Below, one piece after another: positions 1-9,333 of a DNA stretch of 64,000 nucleotides (its first letter is position 1; each line of letters begins with the position of its first letter). The stretch comes from JBFGFX01 sp965232455 (GTDB taxonomy: Bacteria > Pseudomonadota > Gammaproteobacteria > Steroidobacterales > Woeseiaceae). The notes under the pieces are model-generated. The model saw nothing but the letters and a program-made list of their open reading frames with translations, ran no database searches and was not told where the DNA came from. The position numbers and the translations under genes were made by a program. Location of the stretch: NCBI GenBank assembly GCA_965232455.1, contig OZ246981.1, forward strand, positions 744,001 through 808,000, in the 5' to 3' direction.

Positions 1-849
1 GGGCACCTGTATTAGCGAGTCGCTGCTGGACTGGGTGCTCCCGGAGACCGCACCGCGAACCCGATCTGCAATGACCAGCGCTTCTTTTTCGCCGACGCCC
101 GGTAGCAGTACGGCGAATTCGTCACCGCCGTAACGTACCAGAAGGTCTCGCGGACGAAACTGCTTGCGCAAAACATGGCCGACGGCAGACAGCGCACGGT
201 CGCCCGCGACGTGACCGAACTTGTCGTTGAACGCCTTGAATCGATCTACGTCGATCATGATCAACGAAACGGGGACATTGTCGCTGACGCAGCGCAGTAC
301 TTCGCGGGGGAACGTTTCCTCCATTGCATGCCGGTTGCTCAGCCCCGTCAACGCATCGGTGATCGCATTACGCTCGAAGCGTTGCAGATCGCCAAAACTT
401 TCCGCGATGTAGTGATTGTGGCTTCTAACCCGTTCCGACAACACGACCAGCAGGTTCTTCGAGAACTCGTGAGAAGCGTTTACCAGTTCCCAAAGGACTG
501 ACTGGTGGATGACCAGGAGGTGCGTCGGCTCCGCCGCAATCACGTACGCGGACGGGTCACGGTCCTCGATGATGGACATTTCGCCGACGCACGCTCCCAC
601 GTCCATCGTCGCGAGAATCGGGGCTTCGGGGGAGCCTACGTGTACGTGCAGTCGGCCGGACAGGACGACAAATACGTATTCGTTCGCGGTGCCCGGCGAT
701 AGCAGGATATCGCCGGCGTCAACGTCGGTCCGTTCGCACTTTTGCAGCAATGCCTGCACGTCGTCAGGGCAAACGCCGTGAAACAACTCGAGTCCCTCCA
801 GCAGGGATCGCTGGTAGTCCGAATTGCTGAGTTGTGCGACTTCCGACAT
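1..849 (-). CDS. Cyclic-nucleotide-binding-like domain + GGDEF diguanylate cyclase (3' end outside window)
   Basis: Reading the minus strand from the ATG at 849 gives about 283 residues with no stop before the window edge, so the C-terminus is missing. Residues about 18-130 look like a cNMP-binding (Crp-type) beta-barrel: a GDILLSPG turn, VLSGRLHVHVG, then VGEMSIIEDRDPSA, which resembles the phosphate-binding cassette. A GGDEF domain follows (ALTGLSNRHAM, IDVDRFKAFND, RYGGDEFAVLLPG), with an intact GGDEF signature, so it should make cyclic di-GMP from two GTP. No membrane segment is visible. The inferred job is a cytosolic, ligand-gated diguanylate cyclase. Whether the sensor binds cAMP, cGMP or nothing cannot be told. 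The gene is on the same strand as the downstream PPK2 and queG genes but is separated from them by about 150 bp. Confidence 0.9.
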   Translation of the reverse strand, partial: MSEVAQLSNSDYQRSLLEGLELFHGVCPDDVQALLQKCERTDVDAGDILLSPGTANEYVFVVLSGRLHVHVGSPEAPILATMDVGACVGEMSIIEDRDPSAYVIAAEPTHLLVIHQSVLWELVNASHEFSKNLLVVLSERVRSHNHYIAESFGDLQRFERNAITDALTGLSNRHAMEETFPREVLRCVSDNVPVSLIMIDVDRFKAFNDKFGHVAGDRALSAVGHVLRKQFRPRDLLVRYGGDEFAVLLPGVGEKEALVIADRVRGAVSGSTQSSSDSLIQVP

Positions 850-1001
850 CTATCGCTTCCCGAGTCAGAACGAATTCTGGAGTTTCGTGCCAACCCGCCC
901 GCGTGCACGAGGCTCGAGTCGCACCGCGTCCGTTTTACGCAAATCTACTGCCGATAACAGTGAACTTGATCGCACCCGGGGTGGATCGGCGTCACATAAT
1001 G

Positions 1002-1883
1002 TCAAATTCGTTCATCCGGACCATTTAGGGCAGCGCGCGCCGCGGCAAAACCCTCCCTGTCCCTTTCCGTCGCCACCGGATAGTCCAGGTTGAAGCACTC
1101 GAGGATGGAGACGATCGTCTCCGCCACGGCCGCGCGCATATAGGGTTTATTGTCCGCCGGGATGGCGAACCAGGGCGCCCACGGCCTGGACGTCGCGTTC
1201 AGGGCCGCCTCGTAAGCGGCCATGTACTGATCCCAATAGGCTCGCTCGGCGACGTCTTCAGCCTTGAATTTCCAGTTTTTGGTCGGATCGTCGAGCCGCC
1301 GCAAGAACCGGCGCTTCTGTTCGTCCCTCGATACGTTCAGCCAGAACTTCAATATTACGGTGCCGTTACGGGCAAGGTGTTTTTCCTGGTCGCGAATCGA
1401 TTCCAGGCGTTCGTCCCAGATGGCGTCGGAGATCAGCCGATTGGGCATCCTCTGGTATTTCAGATACCCGGGATGCACGCGGACGATCAACACCTCCTCG
1501 TACTGGCTCCGGTTGAATATGCCGATTCGGCCGCGTTCGGGAAGACGCACCGACGTTCTCCACAGGAAGTCGTGGTCGAGTTCCAGCTCCGTCGGTTTCT
1601 TGAAGTTGAATACCTGGCAACCCGCCGGGTTGATCCCCTGCATCACGGCCCGAATGGTGCTGTCCTTGCCGGCTGCGTCCATCGCCTGAAACACGAGCAA
1701 CACGGAATGGCGGTCGCGCGCCATCAACACGCGCTGCATTGCATCCAGCCTCTTGTTGGCGACTTTGAGCCGGTTTTTCAATTCGCTCCGCGTGTCTTCT
1801 TCGGGACAGGTGGTCAGCGCATCGGCTACGCGAAAGCTGCCGTCGTAGGGGACACGGTGCGGAATAGGCAGGTCCTCAAACAT
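1002..1883 (-). CDS. Polyphosphate kinase 2 family nucleotide phosphotransferase
   Basis: 293 residues from MFEDLPIPHRV. The reading frame is open further upstream, but this ATG overlaps the end of queG by 8 bp, which fits translational coupling. The PPK2 core is clear: a Walker A-like loop FQAMDAAGKDSTIRAV, the lid-side FNRSQYEEVLIVRVHP block, and KFWLNVSRDEQKRRFLRR. PPK2 enzymes transfer phosphate between polyphosphate and NMP or NDP. The motif order and length resemble the short class III-like PPK2s (the TIGR03709 group), which phosphorylate AMP and ADP, but the class is inferred. It is cytosolic and is probably co-transcribed with queG. Confidence 0.9.
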   Translation of the reverse strand: MFEDLPIPHRVPYDGSFRVADALTTCPEEDTRSELKNRLKVANKRLDAMQRVLMARDRHSVLLVFQAMDAAGKDSTIRAVMQGINPAGCQVFNFKKPTELELDHDFLWRTSVRLPERGRIGIFNRSQYEEVLIVRVHPGYLKYQRMPNRLISDAIWDERLESIRDQEKHLARNGTVILKFWLNVSRDEQKRRFLRRLDDPTKNWKFKAEDVAERAYWDQYMAAYEAALNATSRPWAPWFAIPADNKPYMRAAVAETIVSILECFNLDYPVATERDREGFAAARAALNGPDERI

Positions 1884-2979
1884 CGAGTTTTTCCGTCGTT
1901 GCAGGATTGTTCTCATGCTGCTCGAGCGCCCATTGTACGTGTTCGCGGACCATGGCATAGGGCGAATCCCGTCTCGAACGCAATGCCTCGATGACCGCGG
2001 GAACGCTCGCCGCGTTGCCGAGGCCAACCGCCACGTTTCGCAGCCATCGTTCGTATCCGATGCGGCGAATGGCGCTGCCTTCGGTTTTCCGCAGCCACGT
2101 GTCTTCGTCCCAGGAGAACAGATCGACCAGATCGGCGTCGTCGAGTCCGTGCCGCGGCGAAAAGTCGTCCTCACCGCTGGTTTCGGCGAACTTGTTCCAC
2201 GGACAGAACAGTTGACAGTCGTCGCAGCCGTAAACGCGATTACCGATGAGTTTGCGCAGCGGTTCCGGTATGGAGCCGTGCAATTCGATGGTGAGATAGG
2301 AGATGCACTTTCGCGCGTCGAGTTCGTAAGGCCCGACGATAGCGCCGGTCGGGCAGACATCGATGCAGGCGCGGCAGCTCCCGCAGTGCGATGGTTCCGC
2401 TGCGTCCGCGGGCAACGACAGATTGGTGTACAACTCACCGAGGAAAAACCAGGAACCGGCATTTCTGTTGATCAGGTTGGTGTGTTTGCCGATCCAGCCC
2501 AAACCCGCTTTCTCGGCAATCGGTTTCTCCAGCACCGGCGCACTGTCGACGAAAACCCGGTAGCCCAGACCATCGACGTGCGACTCGATTCGGCGCGCCA
2601 GGGCGCGCAGTCTGCCGCGCAGAACCTTGTGATAGTCGCGACCCAGCGCATAACGCGAGACATAGGCTTTGCTCGGGTGATCGAGGAGCTGCTCCGCGCG
2701 TCGCTGGTCTTCCGGGAAATAGTCCATCCGGGCGCTGATGACGCTGATCGTGCCGGGAATCAGCAGCCCCGGGCGGCTTCGTTTCAGACCGTGGCGTTCC
2801 ATGTACGACATTTCGCCGTGGAACTTTTTTGCCAGCCAATCGTGCAATCGCCGCTCGGCGAGTCGCAGGTCGACGTCGGCGAATCCTATCTGCTGGAATC
2901 CGAGTTCCTCGCCCCAGCGACGAATCGAAATCGCAAGTGTTTGCGCGTCGAAGTTTGCGTCATCGCCTGTTCGTTTCAT
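1876..2979 (-). CDS. queG: Epoxyqueuosine reductase
   Basis: 367 residues. QueG reduces epoxyqueuosine to queuosine at the wobble base of tRNAs with GUN anticodons, using cobalamin and two [4Fe-4S] clusters. Both cluster motifs are present: CGSCRACIDVCP at about residues 198-209 and CDDCQLFCPWN about 50 residues later. The family blocks GLGWIGKHTNLI and DARKCISYLTIE are also intact. A HEAT-like C-terminal part (RNVAVGLGNA, REHVQWALEQH) is typical. In E. coli queG (yjeS) also sits back to back with yjeF/nnr, as it does here, with 38 bp between the divergent starts. The stop overlaps the start of the PPK2 gene. Confidence 0.96.
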   Translation of the reverse strand: MKRTGDDANFDAQTLAISIRRWGEELGFQQIGFADVDLRLAERRLHDWLAKKFHGEMSYMERHGLKRSRPGLLIPGTISVISARMDYFPEDQRRAEQLLDHPSKAYVSRYALGRDYHKVLRGRLRALARRIESHVDGLGYRVFVDSAPVLEKPIAEKAGLGWIGKHTNLINRNAGSWFFLGELYTNLSLPADAAEPSHCGSCRACIDVCPTGAIVGPYELDARKCISYLTIELHGSIPEPLRKLIGNRVYGCDDCQLFCPWNKFAETSGEDDFSPRHGLDDADLVDLFSWDEDTWLRKTEGSAIRRIGYERWLRNVAVGLGNAASVPAVIEALRSRRDSPYAMVREHVQWALEQHENNPATTEKLDV

Positions 2980-3017
2980 TCAACGGTTCCCTGCTCGCAG
3001 CCAGTATAATCGTCCCC

Positions 3018-4511
3018 ATGAACAAACGGCATGCGCAAGTATCCTCGGCAATCATTTATTCGGTCGACGCGGTGCGCGACATCGATCGCGCGGCGATCGA
3101 CGGCGCCGGCATCCCCGGATACACCTTGATGACCCGGGCGGCGGAGGCAGCGCTCGAATATGCCTCGGAGCTGTTTCCGCGGGCACGCGCCTGGCAGATT
3201 CTCTGCGGCGGCGGCAACAACGCCGGTGACGGCTACGTGCTGGCGCGCCTCGCCGCCGAGCGTGACATCTCGGTGTCCGTCCTCGCCGTCGCAGACCCTG
3301 CGTCGCTCGGCGGAGACGCAAAGACGGCGTACACGGACTTTGCCGCGGCGGGCGGCGAATGTGCGATGTGGGACGGCCAGCTCGACGGCGGAACGGATCT
3401 GCTGATCGACGGGCTGTTGGGCAGCGGACTGGAGCGCGAGGTGGGCGGTGCGTTTGCCTCGGCGGTCGACGCCGTGAACGGCCATCCGGCGCCCGTCCTG
3501 GCGCTGGACATACCGACGGGTATCCATGGAGATTCGGGTGCGGTAATGGGCAAGGCGGTCGAAGCCGACGCGACGATCACCTTCGTCGGACTGAAAAGCG
3601 GCCTGTTTCTCGGCAACGGCCCGTCGCATTGCGGCCGAATCCGCTTTGCCGATCTCGACATTCCCGGCGCCTGCAGAGACGGTATCGCCGGGCGGATGTG
3701 CAGAATGACCGGCGCCGCGCTGAAACGGGCGCTGCCGCCACGTCCGCGGGACGCCCACAAAGGCAAGTTTGGCCACGTGCTCGTGGTTGGCGGCGGGCCG
3801 GGAATGCCCGGCGCGGTTCGTCTGGCCGGCGAGGCCGCTCTCCGCAGCGGCGCCGGGCTCGTCAGCATCGCCACGCACCCGTCGCATCATGCGGCGGTCC
3901 CGGCCGGCAGACCCGAACTCATGTGCCATGCCGCCGCGGAGCCGGGTGACATCGAGGCGCTGCTCGCGGGTGCGACGGCGGTTGCGTTGGGGCCCGGTCT
4001 CGGCCGCAGCGAATGGGCCGTCGCGCTCTTCGAGGCGGCTACCGAATTGGACGTGCCGCTGGTGCTCGACGCCGATGCGCTGAACCTGCTCGCGGAGCGC
4101 AAACGGCGAAAGGACGGCTGGATACTGACGCCTCATCCCGGCGAGGCGGCCCGCCTGCTGGATTGCCCGGTTGCCGAGGTGCAGGCGGACCGGCTGGCGG
4201 CGCTGGCGCGGCTCGCTGAACGGTACGGCGGCACAGTCGCCCTCAAGGGCGTCGGGACCCTGGTCAGCTCGAAAGACGGTCTCCCCTGGTTTTGCACCGC
4301 CGGGAACCCGGGCATGGCCTCACCCGGCATGGGTGACGCGCTGACGGGAATTATCGCATCGCTTCGCGCGCAGGGTTTTTGTGCGGAGGAGGCTGCCGTG
4401 TTCGGCGTCGACATTCACGCGCGCGCCGGCGACACGGCCGCGCGCAACGGGGAGCGGGGTTTGCTGGCGAGCGATCTGATCGAGGAGCTGCGGCATTGGG
4501 TGAACGTGTGA
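3018..4511 (+). CDS. nnr: Bifunctional NAD(P)H-hydrate epimerase / ADP-dependent dehydratase
   Basis: 497 residues from MNKRHAQVSS. The frame is open upstream, but that part lies over the divergent queG gene. The N-terminal YjeF_N domain (about 1-220) has CGGGNNAGDGYVLARL and ALDIPTGIHGDSG and epimerises damaged NAD(P)H hydrate. The C-terminal ribokinase-like domain (about 235-497) has GHVLVVGGGPGMPGAVRL, VLDADALNLL and the catalytic SPGMGDALTGI, and dehydrates the S-hydrate using ADP. It is a cytosolic metabolite-repair enzyme. The stop overlaps the tsaE start (GTGA), giving a coupled pair as in many gammaproteobacteria. Confidence 0.95.
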   Translation: MNKRHAQVSSAIIYSVDAVRDIDRAAIDGAGIPGYTLMTRAAEAALEYASELFPRARAWQILCGGGNNAGDGYVLARLAAERDISVSVLAVADPASLGGDAKTAYTDFAAAGGECAMWDGQLDGGTDLLIDGLLGSGLEREVGGAFASAVDAVNGHPAPVLALDIPTGIHGDSGAVMGKAVEADATITFVGLKSGLFLGNGPSHCGRIRFADLDIPGACRDGIAGRMCRMTGAALKRALPPRPRDAHKGKFGHVLVVGGGPGMPGAVRLAGEAALRSGAGLVSIATHPSHHAAVPAGRPELMCHAAAEPGDIEALLAGATAVALGPGLGRSEWAVALFEAATELDVPLVLDADALNLLAERKRRKDGWILTPHPGEAARLLDCPVAEVQADRLAALARLAERYGGTVALKGVGTLVSSKDGLPWFCTAGNPGMASPGMGDALTGIIASLRAQGFCAEEAAVFGVDIHARAGDTAARNGERGLLASDLIEELRHWVNV

Positions 4512-4984
4512 GCCGGACGATCCCGCTTGCGGACGAGCGAGCGACGGCAGCGCTCGGCGAGGCGCTGGTCGCCGCGTTGCCGGACGATACCGCCGGGTGG
4601 CTGGTTTTGCTGCAGGGGGAGTTGGGTGCGGGTAAAACGACGCTGGCGCGCGGGATGCTGCGGGCTCTTGGTCATACCGGGACGGTGCCAAGCCCGACTT
4701 ACACGCTCGTGGAACCTTACGAGCTGCCGCAGGCTGTTGTGTATCATGTTGATTTATATAGAATTGCTGATTCAGGTGAGCTCGAGTTTCTGGGCTGGAC
4801 GGATCTTCGAGAGGGACTGCTTCTGGTGGAATGGCCCGAACGGGCGCCGGCGATTGCCGCCGACGCGGATCTCACCGTCGAGCTGAGTTACGCGAGTGAC
4901 GGGCGGCAGGCGAGCGTGTCGGCCAACCGTCCGCGCGCCGCCGCAGTCGTCGATCGCCTTGCGCTCAGTGCTGTAACGCCTTAA
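4508..4984 (+). CDS. tsaE: tRNA threonylcarbamoyladenosine biosynthesis ATPase TsaE
   Basis: 158 residues from the GTG at 4508 (overlapping the nnr stop), which matches the family length. The Walker A GELGAGKTTLARG, the PSPTYTLVEPY segment, YHVDLYRI and LLLVEWPER are the family signatures. TsaE is the ATPase partner of TsaB-TsaD in making the t6A37 modification of tRNAs that read ANN codons. The C-terminal 40 residues are weakly conserved. It sits in the nnr-tsaE-amiB-mutL order of E. coli. Confidence 0.95.
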   Translation: MSRTIPLADERATAALGEALVAALPDDTAGWLVLLQGELGAGKTTLARGMLRALGHTGTVPSPTYTLVEPYELPQAVVYHVDLYRIADSGELEFLGWTDLREGLLLVEWPERAPAIAADADLTVELSYASDGRQASVSANRPRAAAVVDRLALSAVTP

Positions 4985-5020
4985 GTAAGTCCCCTATCTT
5001 CATAATATTGAACAAAAAAG

Positions 5021-5048
5021 TTGGCTTTTTTTTTCAGATTCGTATACT
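5021..5048 (+). promoter_or_regulatory. Candidate sigma-70 promoter for amiB-mutL
   Basis: TTGGCT at 5021-5026 and TATACT at 5043-5048 with a 16-bp, T-rich spacer. The predicted start is near 5055, about 35 bp before the amiB ATG. This is the only AT-rich stretch between tsaE and amiB. It is a pattern match only. Confidence 0.5.
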
Positions 5049-5090
5049 GACCCGACATAATTCCAAGGGGACGGAGGGGTCCGCCGAACG

Positions 5091-6410
5091 ATGGCTCGGG
5101 TGCGCCAACTCATCACAGTCTTGCTGCTGCTGCCGCTGACCGCGCTCGCGGCAACGGAAGTCCAGAACGTTCGCGTCTGGTCCGAAAACGGACGTACGCG
5201 AGTCGTGCTCGATCTCAGCCAGCCGTCCGAACACAATATCTTCACCCTGAGGGGACCGGACCGGCTCGTCGTCGATCTCAAAAACGGCCGTCTTTCCAAG
5301 AACCTGCAAAAACTCCCCGGCGCGACAGGATCCATCAATTCCATTCGGACCGGGCTGCGTGCGAGCGGTCAGTTACGCGTCGTTCTCGACCTGCGGGAAG
5401 CCGTGCGTTCGCGGAGTTTTGCCGCCGGGCCCAACGGACAGTACGGTGATCGACTGGTGATCGATCTGTTTCGCGAGGGGAATCTGCAGACCGTCAAACG
5501 CGCCTCGGAAAACTACGTGGTCGGGCGCGACATCGTCATTGCGGTCGATCCGGGGCACGGTGGGCACGACCCCGGTGCGATCGGTATGCGCAAGACTCGT
5601 GAAAAAGACGTCGCACTCGCGGTCAGCCGCATGCTCGCGATGCGCATCGATCGTGAGCCCGGCATGAAATCCGTCCTCGTGCGCACCGGCGACTACTACG
5701 TGGACCACCGCGGTCGCATGGAAAAAGCGCGCAAGAACAATGCGGACCTGTTCGTCTCCATCCACGCCGACGCCGTGGAGGACAGGCGGGCCAAGGGGGC
5801 TTCGGTTTATGCGCTGTCGCTCAAGGGCGCAAGCGACGAGGCGGCGCGACGACTGGCGCAACGGGAAAACGAGTCCAGCCGGGTGGGCGGCGTCCAGCTT
5901 GCCGGCAAGGAAAAAGAGCTCGCGGAGCTGCTGCTCGATCTGTCTCAGAACGCGGCGATCGGCGCCAGTCTGGAGGTCGGCGACAGCGTCATGGCCCAGC
6001 TCGCGAGCATCGGCGAGGTGCATCGCCGCAAGGTTCAGCAGGCGGGATTCCTGGTGCTGAAGTCGCCCGACGTGCCGTCCATCCTGGTTGAACTCGCGTA
6101 CATCTCCAATCCCGCAGAGGAAAAGAGGCTCATCGATCGTTCACATCAGGCGAAACTCGCCGATGCGATATTGGCCGGTGTTCGTAACTATTTTTATACG
6201 AATCCCCCGGCGGATTCGCGTATTGCGATGGAAGTGGGCCGCAATCCGGCCCGGCAGTTGCGGCACGTGATCGAGCGCGGCGACACGCTGAGCGAAATCG
6301 CCGAACGCTACAACGTCAGTCTTTCGGCCATTCGCGCCGCCAACAAGATATCGGGCAACAAAATCCGCGTCGGCCAGACCCTCCAGATCCCGATTTACGC
6401 AGGTAGCTGA
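5091..6410 (+). CDS. amiB: N-acetylmuramoyl-L-alanine amidase AmiB (AMIN-amidase-LysM)
   Basis: 439 residues. A signal peptide ends near LTALAATEV. An AMIN domain (about 22-120, e.g. NIFTLRGPDRLVVDLKNG) should target the protein to the septum. The zinc amidase_3 domain (about 145-370) has the metal ligands in VDPGHGGHDPGA, the downstream Glu/His positions around MLVRTGD and SIHADA, and SILVELAYISNP. A C-terminal LysM repeat (VIERGDTLSEIAERYNVSL to IRVGQTLQIP) binds peptidoglycan. It cleaves the stem peptide from MurNAc during daughter-cell separation and normally needs EnvC/NlpD-type activation. A GGAGGGG Shine-Dalgarno sequence precedes the ATG. It lies directly upstream of mutL, as in E. 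coli. Confidence 0.95.
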   Translation: MARVRQLITVLLLLPLTALAATEVQNVRVWSENGRTRVVLDLSQPSEHNIFTLRGPDRLVVDLKNGRLSKNLQKLPGATGSINSIRTGLRASGQLRVVLDLREAVRSRSFAAGPNGQYGDRLVIDLFREGNLQTVKRASENYVVGRDIVIAVDPGHGGHDPGAIGMRKTREKDVALAVSRMLAMRIDREPGMKSVLVRTGDYYVDHRGRMEKARKNNADLFVSIHADAVEDRRAKGASVYALSLKGASDEAARRLAQRENESSRVGGVQLAGKEKELAELLLDLSQNAAIGASLEVGDSVMAQLASIGEVHRRKVQQAGFLVLKSPDVPSILVELAYISNPAEEKRLIDRSHQAKLADAILAGVRNYFYTNPPADSRIAMEVGRNPARQLRHVIERGDTLSEIAERYNVSLSAIRAANKISGNKIRVGQTLQIPIYAGS

Positions 6411-6503
6411 AAACGGCTCCCGGCGCGGGACCTGCGTTTCCCGCTACACATTCTCCCGGGCATTTGGAAGAATGTCGGGTTCTGACCGTCCCCGAACTTC
6501 GTC

Positions 6504-8264
6504 ATGCCGATTCGCGAATTACCCAACCACCTCGTCAACCAGATCGCCGCCGGCGAAGTGGTCGAACGACCGGCCTCGGTCGTGAAGGAACTCGTGGAGA
6601 ACAGCCTGGATGCCGGCGCGCGTTCGATCAGCGTGGACGTCGTCGAAGGCGGTCGCAAGCTGATCCGGATTCGGGACGACGGTGCGGGGATACCGAACGA
6701 TGAGCTGCTTCTTGCGCTTTCACGGCATGCGACCAGCAAGATCAGCAGCCTTGATGATCTCGAATCCGTGGTTTCCCTGGGATTTCGGGGTGAGGCGCTG
6801 CCGAGCATCGCATCCGTGTCGCGGCTGTCGATTTGTACGCGGACGGCCGATCAGGATTCCGGGTGGACGGTTCAGGTCGATGACGGCGTCGTCGGCAAGC
6901 CGCGACCGGCGCCGCATCCCGTGGGCAGCACCGTCGAGGTCCACGATCTTTTTTACAATACGCCTGCCCGGCGCAAATTCCTCCGAACGGAACGTACCGA
7001 GTTCGGGCACATCGACCGCTGGATCAGACGTCTCGCGCTGGCACGACCGGACGTCGCGTTTTCGGTGAGCCATAATCGGCGCGGCGTCCTCTCACTGCGG
7101 CCGGCAACAGAGCGCGCGGAGCAGTTGGCTCGAATCGAGACGATCTGCGGCAAGGAGTTTGCCGCGCAGGCCCTGTTCATCGAACGGATTAGCGACGATA
7201 TCGCGCTGTCGGGGTGGATCGGCTTGCCGACGTTCAACCGCAGCCAGCCGGATCAGCAGTATTGGTTCGTGAACGGCCGGAGCGTTTCCGATCGAACGCT
7301 GGGGCATGCGGTAAAACACGCCTACCGCGACGTCCTGTTCCACGGCCGGCATCCGGCGTACGTGCTGAACCTGAGTATGGATCCGGCTGGCGTGGACGCC
7401 AACGCGCATCCGGCCAAACACGAAATACGCTTTCGCGACGGTCGTCGCGTGCACGGCGTCGTGGCGCAGGCCATCGAACACGCGTTGAGGGACACGAAGC
7501 CGGGCGGCCACGACATCGATCCGGTGCCGCCCGCCGTGCAGAGTTTTACGGTCTTCAATCAGACGCCGATGCCTCTATCGACGCGAGGCGGCGTTTCGCC
7601 TGCCGCGGCCGCCGAATCGATGGCCGGTTATCGAGCGTTGAGCGAGGAACCGCAAGAGCAGCAGGGGGACGACGCCGGTTTCCCGCCGCTCGGTTATGCA
7701 ATTGCGCAGCTCGGCGGTATTTACGTGCTTGCCGAGAACGCGGACGGTCTCATTGTCGTGGATATGCACGCGGCCCATGAGCGGATCGTCTACGAGAAAT
7801 TGAAAGCGGATTACGACGAACGTCACATCGTGCGCCAGCCGTTGTTGGTACCCACGACGATTGCGGTGTCGGAGCGCGAGGCGTCGCTGGCGGAGGAACA
7901 TGCGGACGTATTGGAACGTCTGGGCCTCATTATCGGCCGCAGCGGGCCCACCGGGCTCGTGATACGCGAGATGCCGGCCTTGCTGAAACAGGCCGAGGCC
8001 GAGACGCTCGTGCGCGACGTGCTTGCCGATCTGTCGGCGGGCGGCGGGACGTCGCGAGTCGAGGAATCCTGTAACGAAATCCTCGCGACCATGGCCTGCC
8101 ATAGCGCCGTGCGAGCCAACCGCCTGCTGACCGTTCCCGAAATGAATGCGCTGTTGCGGGAGATGGAGTCCACCGAACGCTCGGACCAGTGTAACCATGG
8201 CCGTCCGACATGGACGACGATCCGGTTGGCGGATTTTGACAGGCTGTTCTTGCGCGGACAGTAA
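6504..8264 (+). CDS. mutL: DNA mismatch repair protein MutL, endonuclease type
   Basis: 586 residues. The N-terminal GHKL ATPase has NQIAAGEVVERPASV, ELVENSLDAGA, DDGAGI and GFRGEALPSI. The C-terminal dimerisation domain carries the nickase metal-site motifs that E. coli MutL lacks: DMHAAHERIVYE, fitting D-x-H-A-x2-E-x4-E, then ACHSAVRAN and CNHGRP. This suggests strand nicking by MutL itself and mismatch repair without MutH, as known for Pseudomonas-type MutL. No clear Shine-Dalgarno sequence precedes the ATG. miaA follows after 2 bp. Confidence 0.96.
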   Translation: MPIRELPNHLVNQIAAGEVVERPASVVKELVENSLDAGARSISVDVVEGGRKLIRIRDDGAGIPNDELLLALSRHATSKISSLDDLESVVSLGFRGEALPSIASVSRLSICTRTADQDSGWTVQVDDGVVGKPRPAPHPVGSTVEVHDLFYNTPARRKFLRTERTEFGHIDRWIRRLALARPDVAFSVSHNRRGVLSLRPATERAEQLARIETICGKEFAAQALFIERISDDIALSGWIGLPTFNRSQPDQQYWFVNGRSVSDRTLGHAVKHAYRDVLFHGRHPAYVLNLSMDPAGVDANAHPAKHEIRFRDGRRVHGVVAQAIEHALRDTKPGGHDIDPVPPAVQSFTVFNQTPMPLSTRGGVSPAAAAESMAGYRALSEEPQEQQGDDAGFPPLGYAIAQLGGIYVLAENADGLIVVDMHAAHERIVYEKLKADYDERHIVRQPLLVPTTIAVSEREASLAEEHADVLERLGLIIGRSGPTGLVIREMPALLKQAEAETLVRDVLADLSAGGGTSRVEESCNEILATMACHSAVRANRLLTVPEMNALLREMESTERSDQCNHGRPTWTTIRLADFDRLFLRGQ

Positions 8265-8266
8265 CG

Positions 8267-9205
8267 GTGGCGAATCGACGACTGGTCTTTTGCCTGATGG
8301 GTCCGACCGCATCCGGGAAGACGGATCTCGGTCTGCAGCTGTCCCGGCAGTTTCCACTGGATATCATCAGCGTGGATTCGGCGCAGGTGTACAGAGGCAT
8401 GGACATCGGCACGGCCAAACCGGACGCCGCCACGCTGCGTCGTACGCCCCATCGCCTGATCGACATTTTGGAGCCGGAACAGGCGTATTCCGCGGGAAGC
8501 TTCGTGCACGACGCTTGCCGTGAGATCGATGCAATCCATGCCGCGGGTCGTGTCCCACTGCTCGTCGGAGGAACGATGCTGTATTTCCGCTCCCTGACCG
8601 AGGGCATCGCCGATTTGCCGGACGCCGATGCGGACATCCGCCGGCAAATCGATGCCGAAGCGGCGGAAACGGGGTGGCCGGCGTTGCACGAGATCCTCGG
8701 ACGAGTAGACCCGGAGTCCGCCGCGCGCATCAGCCCGAACGACCGCCAGCGGATACAGCGCGCGCTCGAGGTCTACAGAGTCAGCGGCCGGTCCCTGACG
8801 GACTGGCAGGCCGCTGCGTCGAGACGGCCCGGCGGCTACGAATTCGTCAAAATCGCATTGATCGACGAGTCTCGCCCCCGCCTGCACGACCGCATCAACC
8901 GGCGATTTCATCGGATGCTGAGGGCGGGTTTCCTGGACGAGGTTGAAACTCTGATGCGCAGGCCCGGTCTGGAGCGGGACAGCACGTCCATGCGGGCCGT
9001 GGGATACCGTCAGATCTGGGCGTACCTGGAGGGCCGCGACGACCTCGATGCCGCGATTTCGCGAGCCCAGGCCGCGACTCGGCAGCTGGCCAAGCGGCAG
9101 CTGACCTGGCTGCGGGCGGAACCCTCGTTGTCGAGATTTGACCCCCTTGAAGCGCAAACCCCCGGCACCATATCGTCGCTTGTGAGCCAGAAATTGAACA
9201 AATAA
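8267..9205 (+). CDS. miaA: tRNA dimethylallyltransferase
   Basis: 312 residues, GTG start 2 bp after the mutL stop. It transfers a dimethylallyl group to A37 of tRNAs that read UNN codons. The P-loop GPTASGKTDLGLQL, SVDSAQVYRGMDIGTAKP, HRLIDI, VGGTMLYFRSL, NDRQRIQRALEV and MRAVGYRQIWAYL are all typical. Length is normal. It lies in the mutL-miaA-hfq order conserved across gammaproteobacteria. Confidence 0.97.
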   Translation: MANRRLVFCLMGPTASGKTDLGLQLSRQFPLDIISVDSAQVYRGMDIGTAKPDAATLRRTPHRLIDILEPEQAYSAGSFVHDACREIDAIHAAGRVPLLVGGTMLYFRSLTEGIADLPDADADIRRQIDAEAAETGWPALHEILGRVDPESAARISPNDRQRIQRALEVYRVSGRSLTDWQAAASRRPGGYEFVKIALIDESRPRLHDRINRRFHRMLRAGFLDEVETLMRRPGLERDSTSMRAVGYRQIWAYLEGRDDLDAAISRAQAATRQLAKRQLTWLRAEPSLSRFDPLEAQTPGTISSLVSQKLNK

Positions 9206-9333
9206 GCGAGAAACGGCAGCAAATGTGTATGTTAGACTGCTTCCAGCTTTGGGCAGCCATGGCATGTGGGCAACCGGCGCCAACCGGATGCATTGGTTTC
9301 GGTATAAGCAATTAATAAATAGGGAGACCCGAG

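Noticed and set aside
1915..3009. A 364-codon frame opposite queG
   Set aside because: queG has both iron-sulphur motifs and family length; the opposite frame has none.
7823..9283. A 486-codon minus-strand frame across mutL and miaA
   Set aside because: It covers two well-supported genes on the other strand and has no recognisable motif; shadow frame.
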